Positions 53,242 through 61,547 of a DNA stretch of 64,000 bases are shown piece after piece; the stretch's first letter is position 1; each line of letters opens with the position of its first letter. Both the position numbers and the translations under genes were made by a program. The stretch comes from Chromatiaceae bacterium (GTDB lineage: Bacteria; Pseudomonadota; Gammaproteobacteria; Chromatiales; Chromatiaceae), in contig JACKMK010000002.1 in the NCBI GenBank assembly GCA_024235395.1, positions 558,001-622,000 of the forward strand. Reading direction: 5' to 3'. The notes under the pieces are model-generated. The model was not told the origin of the DNA. It made no database searches and was given only the letters and a program-made list of their open reading frames with translations.

Positions 53242-54789
53242 ATGTATATAGACGCCCGCAGCCTGCCCGACCGGCATCGTCTGGATGTCGACCTCGCGAT
53301 CATTGGCGGGGGCCCGGCCGGTATCACGCTGGCGCGCGCCTTTGCCGGAACGCGGTACCGGGTCTGCCTGATCGAGGCTGGCGGTCTGCAGTTCGACCAG
53401 GCCACGCAGGCGCTCTACGCGGGCGAGAGCGTCGGCATCGAGTACTCGTTGACCGGCAACCGCCTGCGCTACTTCGGCGGTAGCTCGAATCACTGGGGTG
53501 GATATTGCCGGCCGCTGGACCCGATCGACTTCGAGGCGCGCGACTGGGTGCCGCACAGCGGCTGGCCGTTCGCGATCGACGAACTGCAACCGTACTATCC
53601 GACGGCGACGCAGATTGTCGAGGTCGCGCCCGCCCGCTTCGACGACCCTGGATACTGGGCCGAGCGGACCGGCGAATCGCAGCCGCTGCCGGTCACCGGA
53701 CGGATGCAGCTGCGCTATGTGCAGTTCAGCCCGCCGACCGCATTCGGTCGTCGTTATGGCGACGAGCTCAAGCAGGCCGGGAACATCGACGTGCTTCTGA
53801 ACGCCAACGTCACGGACATCGCATCGACCGAAGGCGGGCGGGCGGTGACCCACCTGGCCATCCGAACGCTGAACGGGTTGTCGCACAGTGTCCATGCACG
53901 GCAATACGTACTCGCCACCGGTGGCCTGGAGAATGCGCGCACCTTGTTGCTTTCGAACCGCTCGATCCCCGCGGGTCTCGGCAATCAGCACGGTCTGGTC
54001 GGCCGTTACTTCATGGAGCATCCCCACTTGCCGGCGTTTGGCGAGATCGTGGTGGCTGCGCTGCAGAAACTGCCGACGACCTTCTATGGTCGGGTGAAGG
54101 TCGACGGAAGGCACGCGACAGCGGCGTTCAATCCCTCGGACCGTTTTCTGCGCGAGCGGCGCCTGTTGAACGCGACATTCTCGGCCGGCGATGCGGGCGT
54201 GTACCGCGTCGGTGAGTCGTCGAATCTGCCTGCGGCACCGCAACACATCGACATGCTGCGCGCCGCCAGGCCGTTCCTGGGCAGCGGCGAGGGCCCGCCC
54301 GACCCCCGGCAACCGGATCTTCTCGGGCATTGGCTGGGGCTGGGCTGTGCCTGCGAACAGGTGCCGAATCCCGACAGCCGCGTCAGCCTCTCGAGCGAAC
54401 GCGACGTGTTGGGGCTTCCCAGGATCCGGCTCGACTGGCGCCTGACCGAGCAGGACCGGCGCAGCGTGTTCGAACACATGCGCTCCTTTGCGATGGAATT
54501 CGGTGCCCTCGGATTCGGCCGATTGCGGCTGGACATCGAAGACGAGGCCAACTGGCCCGCGTTGGTGGCGGGCGGCAGTCACCATATGGGTACCACGCGC
54601 ATGCACGACGACCCACGCAAGGGGGTCGTCGACCGCAACTGCCGGGTGCACGGCGTTGCCAACCTGCACGTGGCCGGCAGTTCGGTGTTCCCGACTTCCG
54701 GCGCAGCCAATCCGACCCTGACCCTGGTGGCCCTGGCGCTGCGTCTGGCGGATCATCTGCGCGAACGGATGGGAGCAGACAGTGATTGA
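53242..54789 (+). CDS. GMC-type FAD-dependent oxidoreductase
   Basis: A 515-residue flavoenzyme with the FAD motif IIGGGPAGITLARAF, FGGSSNHWGGYCRPLD, the GLEN block (YVLATGGLENARTLL), and the GMC C-terminal domain with GSHHMGTTRMHDDP and HVAGSSVFPTSGAANPTLT. It fits the bacterial GMC oxidoreductases of the gluconate/choline dehydrogenase type. No signal peptide is present; the start at 53242 is preferred over 53176. Its stop overlaps by 8 bases a gene for a small Tat-like exported protein, so the two probably form one enzyme, with export of the flavoprotein by piggy-back. Confidence 0.87.
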   Translation: MYIDARSLPDRHRLDVDLAIIGGGPAGITLARAFAGTRYRVCLIEAGGLQFDQATQALYAGESVGIEYSLTGNRLRYFGGSSNHWGGYCRPLDPIDFEARDWVPHSGWPFAIDELQPYYPTATQIVEVAPARFDDPGYWAERTGESQPLPVTGRMQLRYVQFSPPTAFGRRYGDELKQAGNIDVLLNANVTDIASTEGGRAVTHLAIRTLNGLSHSVHARQYVLATGGLENARTLLLSNRSIPAGLGNQHGLVGRYFMEHPHLPAFGEIVVAALQKLPTTFYGRVKVDGRHATAAFNPSDRFLRERRLLNATFSAGDAGVYRVGESSNLPAAPQHIDMLRAARPFLGSGEGPPDPRQPDLLGHWLGLGCACEQVPNPDSRVSLSSERDVLGLPRIRLDWRLTEQDRRSVFEHMRSFAMEFGALGFGRLRLDIEDEANWPALVAGGSHHMGTTRMHDDPRKGVVDRNCRVHGVANLHVAGSSVFPTSGAANPTLTLVALALRLADHLRERMGADSD

Positions 54790-55276
54790 TCGTGATCGAT
54801 TCAGCGACGTGCCGGCAACGGCGCGTCCCGCCGATACGGCGCTGCCGGCCCCGAAACACAGCGTCGTCGACGCCTGCGACAGCACCCGGCGTACACTGTT
54901 GCGTGGTCTGGTCGGCCTGATGGCCGCTGCCGGTCTGGCCGGGTGCGGCGGCCTGCGCAGCGCGGGCAGTGGGCGCTCGATCGCCCGGCAACCGTTGCTT
55001 GCGTTCCTGTTCGACCGCGATGCGGCCGCCCGCTTCGGGGCCGCCTATCTGCGTGAGCACCCGGACGAACGGGATCCCGACCGTTTGCTCGCCGAGATCG
55101 CGCGGGCCGTCGGCACGGTACCGCCGGGCGCATCGACCGTGGCGCTCGGCGAGGCCCTGCGCAGCGTCGTGAGCGCCGAGTTCCGGCGCGGCGAGGTCGT
55201 CGTCGTACAGCGGTGGATGCTGGGTCGCACCGAGGCCCGCGTTTACGCGGTCGCGGCACTGGCGGCACCCGACTGA
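54782..55276 (+). CDS. Small Tat/lipoprotein partner of the GMC oxidoreductase
   Basis: A 164-residue protein with an internal twin-arginine-like signal (STRRTLLRGLVGLMAAAG) at about 34-52 ending in a lipobox LAGC. The rest is helical, with RDAAARFGAAYLREHPDE and a C-terminal basic VVQRWMLGRTEARVY. It parallels the small gamma/subunit-3 proteins of membrane-bound gluconate and sorbitol dehydrogenases by position and size, but the sequence match is not strong. The start is GTG at 54782, overlapping the upstream stop. Confidence 0.55.
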   Translation: MIDRDRFSDVPATARPADTALPAPKHSVVDACDSTRRTLLRGLVGLMAAAGLAGCGGLRSAGSGRSIARQPLLAFLFDRDAAARFGAAYLREHPDERDPDRLLAEIARAVGTVPPGASTVALGEALRSVVSAEFRRGEVVVVQRWMLGRTEARVYAVAALAAPD

Positions 55277-55537
55277 CCGCGACGGGCGGTATCGCGGGTG
55301 CCCTGCTTCGGTGACAGCCAGGGGGCTGTGCCGGTCCCGTCATGGCCTGGATCCGGCGCCTTTGTGTAGCGCCTGCCCGGCGCATGGATCGACCGCATTT
55401 TTGCCGCTTTTGCCAGGTGCAGGTGGCTCGCACTGAATTCAAGCTGCTGTTTTTACGGCCGATGTCGTGATCAGATGACGCACATCTGCCGACCGAGGGG
55501 ATGTCGGTGTGTCGTGCCAGACCCCAGGCGGTAAGCA

Positions 55538-57463
55538 ATGACCGAATTCGACGATCTCGACAGTCACGTCGTGCGTGAGGCGGCTAGCAAGTCGCTCGTC
55601 GAGCACATCTTTTTCCAAGCGGACAAGCAGATCTCGCACGAGCAGGGGCAGGCCCTCGCGCGCATCGTGATCGTATCGCTGATCTCGCTGTTCGCGATGC
55701 TGCATGCCGCGTTCGATCCGCACGACGGACTGTCGACTGCCGAGCTGACCCTCGGTCCGGCCTACGCCTTGTTCAGCATCGTGCATTACCGTTGGATCTC
55801 GACCACTCCGTTCGCTCCGCATTGGCGGCGCTACATGGTGATCGTGCTGGACCTGGCGTTCACGGGATACGTCACGTATGCATTCGGCCTGGGCGGACTC
55901 GGTTTTTACCCGGTGTTTCTGTGGATCGTGATCGGTAACGGACTGCGCTTCGGGCCACGTTATCTGCGTCTGGCGACGCTGGTCGGTATTACATCGTTCG
56001 GCATCGCGACGCTGCTGAACGGTGTCCTGGTCGCGCACCCCGGAGTTGCGATCGGGTTGATGCTCGGCCTGGTGCTGATGCCACGCCTGTTCCTCGCGAT
56101 GATCAACCGGCTGGCCGATGCCAACCAGCTGCTGGCGCACAAGAAGGAAGAGGCCGAGTATCAGGCCAGCCACGATGTACTCACCGGTCTGCCCAACCGG
56201 GCGATGCTCGAGGATATCCTGCATCGCGCGATCGCCCAGGCCGAGCGCGAGGGCACCCACCTCGCGGTGGTGTTCATCGACGTCGACGGCTTCAAATCGA
56301 TCAACGACAACTTCGGCCACGCGGCCGGCGACCTGCTGTTGAAACAGGTCGCTCACTGCCTGAGCGGCAGCATCCGCGGCTCCGACACGGTCGCACGACT
56401 CGGCGGCGACGAGTTCATCGTGCTGTTGGAGAGCTGCGGCGACGCGGCAACGGTCGCGGCGATCGTCGGCCAACTGTTCGCCTGCGTGGGCCGGTACTAC
56501 CGCATCGGACACCAGGAGACCTATGTGACCTGGAGCTGTGGCGTCGCGGTGTTCCCCGGTGACGGGCGCAGCGCCAGTACCTTGATCAAGAACGCGGACA
56601 CCGCGATGTACCAAGCCAAGGCCGCCGGACCCAATCAGTACCGGCTGTATGACCGGGCCATGTCCGCCGAGGTGGCCAAGCAGCTGGAGTTGCGCGAGTC
56701 GCTGCGACGCGGGATCGACCATGCCCAGTTCGAGGTCCATTACCAGCCGCAGGTGCCGCTGGTGGATGGCCGCCTCCGCGACGTCGAGGCCCTGGTACGC
56801 TGGCGGCATCCCGAACGCGGCCTGTTGTACCCCGGCGAGTTCATCGGTACCGCCGAACAGACGGGGCTGATCGTGCCGATCGGTTACCAGGTCCTGGAGC
56901 AGGCGCTGGCCGATGCGCGGCGCTGGCGCGACCGCGGACTGGGCGAGATCCGCGTGCACGTCAACATCTCGCCCCACCAACTCGCCGACGCCGGGTTCAC
57001 CGATCAGCTCGGTGCCCTGTGCGGAAAATACGACTGGTCACCGGCACGACTCGGGCTGGAGATCACCGAAAGCATGTTGATCGCCGACATGGACTCGGTC
57101 GGGCATGTCCTGGCCCGCTTGCGCAGCCAGGGTTTCATCATATCGCTGGACGATTTCGGGACCGGGTTCTCGTCGCTCGCGTATCTCAAGTCGCTGCCGA
57201 TCGACCGACTGAAGATCGATCGTTCGTTCGTCCGCGACATCCCGGAAGACGCCTACGACTGCACCCTGGTGGAGGCCACCTTGATGATCGGCAAACAGCT
57301 CGGCCTGGGCCTGATCGCCGAAGGGGTGGAAAACAACGTACAGATGGACTGGCTCAGGGAGCGCGGCTGCGACCAGATGCAGGGTTTCCTGTTCGCCCCC
57401 GGCCTGCCGGTCGACGAGCTCGAACGGGTGATCGGTTCGCCCAACGATTGGCCGCATGCCTGA
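55538..57463 (+). CDS. Membrane GGDEF-EAL protein with multi-helix sensor
   Basis: A 641-residue c-di-GMP enzyme. An N-terminal segment with about five transmembrane helices (40-190), like the RpfC/RpfH-type sensor, contains SHEQGQALARI and precedes GGDEF (intact, 289-293) and EAL (intact, 417-419; LEITESML, DDFGTGFSSLAYLK, EGVENNVQ). Both catalytic sites appear complete. It is the third such protein in the window and shares the plan but not the sensor of the one at 50864. Confidence 0.9.
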   Translation: MTEFDDLDSHVVREAASKSLVEHIFFQADKQISHEQGQALARIVIVSLISLFAMLHAAFDPHDGLSTAELTLGPAYALFSIVHYRWISTTPFAPHWRRYMVIVLDLAFTGYVTYAFGLGGLGFYPVFLWIVIGNGLRFGPRYLRLATLVGITSFGIATLLNGVLVAHPGVAIGLMLGLVLMPRLFLAMINRLADANQLLAHKKEEAEYQASHDVLTGLPNRAMLEDILHRAIAQAEREGTHLAVVFIDVDGFKSINDNFGHAAGDLLLKQVAHCLSGSIRGSDTVARLGGDEFIVLLESCGDAATVAAIVGQLFACVGRYYRIGHQETYVTWSCGVAVFPGDGRSASTLIKNADTAMYQAKAAGPNQYRLYDRAMSAEVAKQLELRESLRRGIDHAQFEVHYQPQVPLVDGRLRDVEALVRWRHPERGLLYPGEFIGTAEQTGLIVPIGYQVLEQALADARRWRDRGLGEIRVHVNISPHQLADAGFTDQLGALCGKYDWSPARLGLEITESMLIADMDSVGHVLARLRSQGFIISLDDFGTGFSSLAYLKSLPIDRLKIDRSFVRDIPEDAYDCTLVEATLMIGKQLGLGLIAEGVENNVQMDWLRERGCDQMQGFLFAPGLPVDELERVIGSPNDWPHA

Positions 57464-57472
57464 CTGCAGTGC

Positions 57473-57856
57473 CTACTCAGTCGGCTCCCTGTTCGGCGGC
57501 CTGCGCACATGTCCTGCCTCGGCGAGGCGTTGCAGGTACTGGTTCCAGTACAGGTCCTGTTTGCGTCCGAGGTCGTACAGATAGGCCCAGTCGTATAAAC
57601 CGGAATCGTGGCCGTCGTCGAACACGATCTTGAGCGCATAGGCGCCGACCGGGCGCATCTCGGTGATGTTCACGTCCTGCTTGTCGAGCTGCAGCTTGGC
57701 ATGCTGTCCCCAATGACCGCGCACCTCGGCCGAAGGCGAGTACACGCGCAACAACTCGCAAGGAAGATCGAATCGGGCCCCGTCGTCGAACGCGATCTCG
57801 AGCGAGTGCGATTGACGGTGCAGCACGATATCGGTCGGTTTGGGCGTATCGCTCAT
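57473..57856 (-). CDS. DUF971 family protein
   Basis: A 127-residue protein with TDIVLHRQSHSLEIAFDDG, FDLPCELLRVYSPSAEVRGH and VGAYALKIVFDDGHDSGLY, the signature of DUF971 (the N-terminal domain of gamma-butyrobetaine hydroxylase). In proteobacteria the free-standing form is linked to Fe-S cluster and redox proteins, and its function is not settled. It ends just inside the converging GGDEF-EAL gene's downstream region. Confidence 0.85.
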   Translation of the reverse strand: MSDTPKPTDIVLHRQSHSLEIAFDDGARFDLPCELLRVYSPSAEVRGHWGQHAKLQLDKQDVNITEMRPVGAYALKIVFDDGHDSGLYDWAYLYDLGRKQDLYWNQYLQRLAEAGHVRRPPNREPTE

Positions 57857-57861
57857 GTTGC

Positions 57862-58308
57862 TCAGTAGATGCCCGGTATCAGACGGTGAGTGCGTTTGAC
57901 ATACGCCGAGTAGTCTTCGAACTTCAGGTGCAGATGGGCCTCTTCCCGATGCATCTTGCCGAATATCGCGACCACCAGCAGTGCGAAACCGACATAGTTC
58001 GGCCACGCGTGGCGGTAGAGTGCGATGCCGAGCATGAACAGCAACAGGCTGGTGTACATGGGGTGGCGGATCCACCGATAAGGTCCGGTCGTCACCAGGC
58101 AGGCATCCGGGATCGGCTCGGGATAGATGCCGAAGTTGCCGAGTTTGTTGTGCGCGAGAGTATACAGGCCGACGATCAGGCCGAGTGCGCTGAGCGACAG
58201 CCATTGTCCGCGACCTGCCAGCTGCGCGACGAACGGCCATGCGACGATCACGATCGCGCCGAACTGCAATGCGACCAGCAGGTGACTGATTGTCGATTTG
58301 CTACGCAT
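57862..58308 (-). CDS. ICMT-like membrane methyltransferase
   Basis: A 148-residue integral membrane protein with four hydrophobic helices and the motif VTTGPYRWIRHPMYTSLL, followed by EEAHLHLKFEDYSAYVKRTHRLIP, the SAM-binding segment of the isoprenylcysteine carboxyl methyltransferase/phospholipid methyltransferase superfamily. The substrate in bacteria is unknown. It lies 10 bases after hemH and 5 bases before the DUF971 gene on the same strand, so it is in their transcript. Confidence 0.75.
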   Translation of the reverse strand: MRSKSTISHLLVALQFGAIVIVAWPFVAQLAGRGQWLSLSALGLIVGLYTLAHNKLGNFGIYPEPIPDACLVTTGPYRWIRHPMYTSLLLFMLGIALYRHAWPNYVGFALLVVAIFGKMHREEAHLHLKFEDYSAYVKRTHRLIPGIY

Positions 58309-58318
58309 GCGCCGGCCG

Positions 58319-59401
58319 TCAATGGGGAGCGCCGAGCGCCATCGCACGTTGCACCGTCCCGTCCTCCACGTCATCGCGCAGCTTCCAGCCCTGTGTGTGG
58401 CGTTCGACGATGTCGGCCAGTACCGCCATGTGTTCGGCGTCGTCGTTCAGGCAGGGGATGTATTCGTAGCGCTCGCCGCCGGCGTGCAGGAACAGTTCCT
58501 TGTTTTCCATCGCCACCTCTTCCAGTGTCTCGAGGCAGTCGGCCGAGAAACCCGGACAGATGACCTGTACCGACTTGACGCCGTCGTGTGCCATGCGCTC
58601 CAGGGTATGGTCGGTATACGGCTGCAGCCACTGTTTTGGGCCGAGGCGCGATTGGAAGCTGAGCATCCAGGCTTGCTGGTCGAGTCCCAGCGACTCGGCC
58701 AGCAGGCGTGCGCTCTTCTGGCATTCGCAAAAATACGGATCTCCCTTATGGAAATACTCCTCGGGGATGCCGTGGAAGGACATCAGCAGCCGATCCGCAT
58801 CGCCGGCGAGCGCGCGATGCCGACGCACGCTTGCGGCGAGGGCGGCGATGTATCCCGGGTCGTCGTGATAGTGGTTGACGAAACGCAGTTCCGGGATCCA
58901 GCGCCAACGCCGCAGCTCGTCGGTCACGGCGTCGAAGATCGACGCGGTGGTGGTCGCCGAGTACTGCGGATACAAAGGCAGCACCAGCACCCGCCGGACC
59001 TGCTGATCACGCAGCTCCTCGAGCGCGCTGCGGATCGACGGTCTGCCGTAGCGCATGCCCAACGCGACCGGCACCGCGGTGCCGAGGCGTTCCGCGAGCA
59101 GGGCCCCGAGGGCATCGCGTTGCCGGTACGATATCGTCAACAGCGGCGAGCCCTCGGCGGTCCACACCTTGCGGTACGCCGCGGCCGAGCGCGCCGGCCG
59201 GGTATTGAGGATGATGCCGTTGAGCACCAGCCACCAAAGCGGCCGCGAGGCCTCGACGACCCGCGGGTCCCACAGGAATTCCTTGAGATAGCGCCGGACC
59301 GCACCGCGTTCGGGTGCGTCCGGGGTGCCGAGGTTGACCAGCAGCACGCCGGTGCGGGCCGCTGTGTCATGACGGAAGGTCTGCAGATTCGGTTCGGTCA
59401 A
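58319..59401 (-). CDS. hemH: Ferrochelatase
   Basis: A 360-residue enzyme that inserts Fe2+ into protoporphyrin IX. Catalytic blocks are LMSFHGIPEEYFHKGDPYF (His of the active site) and VICPGFSADCLETLEEVAM (Glu pair). VLLVNLGTPDAPE opens the protein, as in the family. The enzyme is membrane-associated without transmembrane helices. It lies upstream of the ICMT-like gene; an inverted repeat, GTCGAT-N9-ATCGAC, occurs at 59435-59455 in its leader. Confidence 0.95.
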   Translation of the reverse strand: MTEPNLQTFRHDTAARTGVLLVNLGTPDAPERGAVRRYLKEFLWDPRVVEASRPLWWLVLNGIILNTRPARSAAAYRKVWTAEGSPLLTISYRQRDALGALLAERLGTAVPVALGMRYGRPSIRSALEELRDQQVRRVLVLPLYPQYSATTTASIFDAVTDELRRWRWIPELRFVNHYHDDPGYIAALAASVRRHRALAGDADRLLMSFHGIPEEYFHKGDPYFCECQKSARLLAESLGLDQQAWMLSFQSRLGPKQWLQPYTDHTLERMAHDGVKSVQVICPGFSADCLETLEEVAMENKELFLHAGGERYEYIPCLNDDAEHMAVLADIVERHTQGWKLRDDVEDGTVQRAMALGAPH

Positions 59402-59434
59402 TGTCCTGTCATCCGTTGTTGCGGAGTTTTCCCC

Positions 59435-59455
59435 GTCGATTGTCCGACGATCGAC
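59435..59455. promoter_or_regulatory. Inverted repeat upstream of hemH
   Basis: GTCGAT and ATCGAC, nine bases apart, about 34 bases before the hemH start codon: operator-like in place and spacing, with no known regulator assigned. Confidence 0.3.
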
Positions 59456-59732
59456 AGTCTAGGGTCGATGCCGGGCAGTTCTGCGTCACAATTTGCACGG
59501 GATCTGCGCTCGGCGCAGTTTACCAGCGAGCGGGCTGCACAAGCGGCGCGTCTGCCACTCGGTCCCCTGCGCGCGGTAAAACCGGTGGACTGACAGGCCA
59601 CACGGCCACGCCGACGACCTGACAATGCAAAGCCGCTCCCGCAACCGGCGCAGCTTGGGCTAGGCTTCCGATGTCGGGCGTGCGGACAACTGCGGTGCGC
59701 CTGGCGCGGCCGGAAAATTTGCATCTATCGAT

Positions 59733-59736
59733 GGAG
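59733..59736 (+). promoter_or_regulatory. Ribosome binding site deciding the Met-rich gene start
   Basis: GGAG with 6 bases to the ATG at 59743; the earlier in-frame ATG at 59731 has none. Confidence 0.6.
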
Positions 59737-59742
59737 AACATC

Positions 59743-60483
59743 ATGAAGTCAATCGAGCTGTTTGCCACCGCCGTGATCGCGGCGGTGTTGTCGCTGGGCG
59801 TCCATGCCGGAACCGATCCGGCCGCTGCGGAACCGGCCGCCGCCGAACCGGCCGCTGCGGGCGCGCCCGGGCCGGCGCCGGCAATGCCGCCGGCGATGGT
59901 ACAGAAGATGGAGCAGATGCAGGAGATGCGGCGCCAGCAGATGGAGCGTATGCGGGCATCGGGGCAGATGCCGATGATGGGACCGCGCGGGGCGATGATG
60001 GATCCCGAGATGCAGCAGCAGATGATGGAGATGCGCCAGCAGCGCATGCAGATGATGTCACCTGGCGGCGGAGGCATGCCGATGATGGGGCCGCGCGGGG
60101 CGATGATGGATCCCGAGATGCGTCAGCAGATCCAGGAGATGCGCCAGCAGCATCGCCAGATGATGCAGCAGGCACAGGTGGAAGAACCGGTGGCAGCCGA
60201 AGCCGAAGCCGCAGCCGATGACGCGCCGCCGGCGCCCCAGGCCGCGGCACCCGCGGAGCCGCCGTTCGGTATGGGGCCGTGCCGCAAGATGCACGCCGCG
60301 ATGGGTGGCAAATGCGGCGGCGGCAAGTGCGGCGGAGGGAAATGCGGAGGAGGCATGGGGGCCGGCCGCGGCAAGCAGCAGATGATGCAGATGCGCAAGG
60401 AGCACATGCAGACCATGGAACAGCGGCTGGCGAACATCGAGGCCCTGCTGCGCGAAATGGTCGAGATGCAGAAAGCACGCTGA
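59743..60483 (+). CDS. Exported Met/Gln/Cys-rich repeat protein
   Basis: A 246-residue protein I do not recognise. A Sec signal (about 1-21, cleaved after VHA) leads to AAAEP repeats, then to two 15-residue copies of MPMMGPRGAMMDPEM in a Met/Gln-rich helical zone (about 45-145), an acidic Ala/Pro linker, a Cys/Gly segment with GPCRKMH and three GGKC-type repeats (GKCGGGKCGGGKCGGG), and a C-terminal coiled coil (MEQRLANIEALLREMVEM). Met and Cys content suggests binding of Cu(I) or another soft metal. The overall plan recalls the extended sulfur-globule protein at 9262: signal, Met/Pro or Gln repeats, C-terminal helix. Two stem-loops follow. Confidence 0.7.
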   Translation: MKSIELFATAVIAAVLSLGVHAGTDPAAAEPAAAEPAAAGAPGPAPAMPPAMVQKMEQMQEMRRQQMERMRASGQMPMMGPRGAMMDPEMQQQMMEMRQQRMQMMSPGGGGMPMMGPRGAMMDPEMRQQIQEMRQQHRQMMQQAQVEEPVAAEAEAAADDAPPAPQAAAPAEPPFGMGPCRKMHAAMGGKCGGGKCGGGKCGGGMGAGRGKQQMMQMRKEHMQTMEQRLANIEALLREMVEMQKAR

Positions 60484-60492
60484 GGGCACTTC

Positions 60493-60554
60493 GCGGTCGC
60501 CGGCTCAGGCGACCGCAGACGGGACGGGGATCTGCGCCACATCTGCAGATCCCC
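60493..60554 (+). repeat. Two stem-loops after the Met/Cys-rich gene
   Basis: GCGGTCGCC/GGCGACCGC with a 6-base loop (60493-60516) and GGGGATCTGC/GCAGATCCCC with a 9-base loop (60526-60554), both perfect. No T run follows. They start 10 bases after the stop codon, so they could protect the mRNA 3' end or terminate with Rho help. Confidence 0.6.
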
Positions 60555-60724
60555 GTGGCATCGGTAGATCGTGGTTGTCGGCCGCTGTGGTCAGGCGCAC
60601 CGGCAGGCTGCGCGTCGGAACCGACGGCGACAGCCGCCACGCCAGCACTTCGAACCGTGCGCCGGGTCCCTGCCGACTCGGTGTCAGCCTGTGGCTCGGG
60701 TGCGAAACGATGGCCTGGCGTCGG

Positions 60725-61504
60725 TCAAAACAGCCGTGGCCAGAGAAAACCGGTGCGCCGCCGAAAGTCGGCGTAGGCCGGCACCGTTGCGAGGAACTTG
60801 CGTTCCTCGATCTTGGCGCGGATCACCTGCAGGATCACCGCGACCAGGTACAGGTACATAGCGGCAGGCGTGGCGGCGAGGATCGCGACACCGAAGATAT
60901 GGATCATCTCGCCGAAGTACAGCGGGTGGCGGATGCGGCTGTAGGGGCCGGTGGTGATCAACTCGCGTACCGCGGTGCGCAGGCCGAACGAGGCCCGCAG
61001 GTGGGCGATCGCCCAGATGCTGAACGCTGCGCCGAACAGGCCGATCAACAGGCCGGCGAGGTTCATGTAGAACGGAAACGCCGGGGTAAGCTCCGCCAAC
61101 CAGCGCAGGAAGGGTTCCGGATAGCCGGGTAACACGGCGCGCACCTGCGGCATGAACATCGCCGCAAAGCCGAACACTGGCACGAACACCGTGATCAACG
61201 GAAACACGTTTTCCCAGAATCCCTTGGGGCGGTCCTTCGCGGCGCCGCGCACGACCAGACTGTAGAACACCAGTGCATCGAATGCCGTCGACACGATGTA
61301 GTAACCGATGTACGAAAACTGCCCGGTGAGGAAATAGGCCGCGCCGTTGCCGAGGCTCGCGCGCCGGCCATCGTCCTGCAGCAGTTCCCAGAGCTGTTCG
61401 TTGCCGGCGATATAGCCGATCAGGTAGTAGGTCTTCGCCGCGACCACGATCGCGAAGAAGATCAGCGGAAAGATATCGACGCGCCAGTCTTTCTGCGCTG
61501 TCAT
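60725..61504 (-). CDS. ICMT-like membrane methyltransferase
   Basis: A 259-residue protein with six or seven transmembrane helices. Its C-terminal half has LITTGPYSRIRHPLYFGEMIH and EERKFLATVPAYADFRRRTG, the SAM-binding signature of the isoprenylcysteine methyltransferase/NnrU-like superfamily. It is clearly longer than the member at 57862 and shares only the signature. Substrate is unknown. It starts 44 bases after the stop of the 308-residue unknown gene, on the same strand. Confidence 0.72.
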   Translation of the reverse strand: MTAQKDWRVDIFPLIFFAIVVAAKTYYLIGYIAGNEQLWELLQDDGRRASLGNGAAYFLTGQFSYIGYYIVSTAFDALVFYSLVVRGAAKDRPKGFWENVFPLITVFVPVFGFAAMFMPQVRAVLPGYPEPFLRWLAELTPAFPFYMNLAGLLIGLFGAAFSIWAIAHLRASFGLRTAVRELITTGPYSRIRHPLYFGEMIHIFGVAILAATPAAMYLYLVAVILQVIRAKIEERKFLATVPAYADFRRRTGFLWPRLF

Positions 61505-61547
61505 CGGATCGTGGCTCCTCGGTTGGGTTTCGGGCGCCTATGTGACC

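Larger units (their letters stand above)
59402..59742. other. Divergent region between hemH and the Met/Cys-rich gene
   Basis: It contains the inverted repeat GTCGAT-N9-ATCGAC at 59435-59455, 34 bases before hemH, a possible operator. No sure promoter or gene is seen in the rest. Confidence 0.5.
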
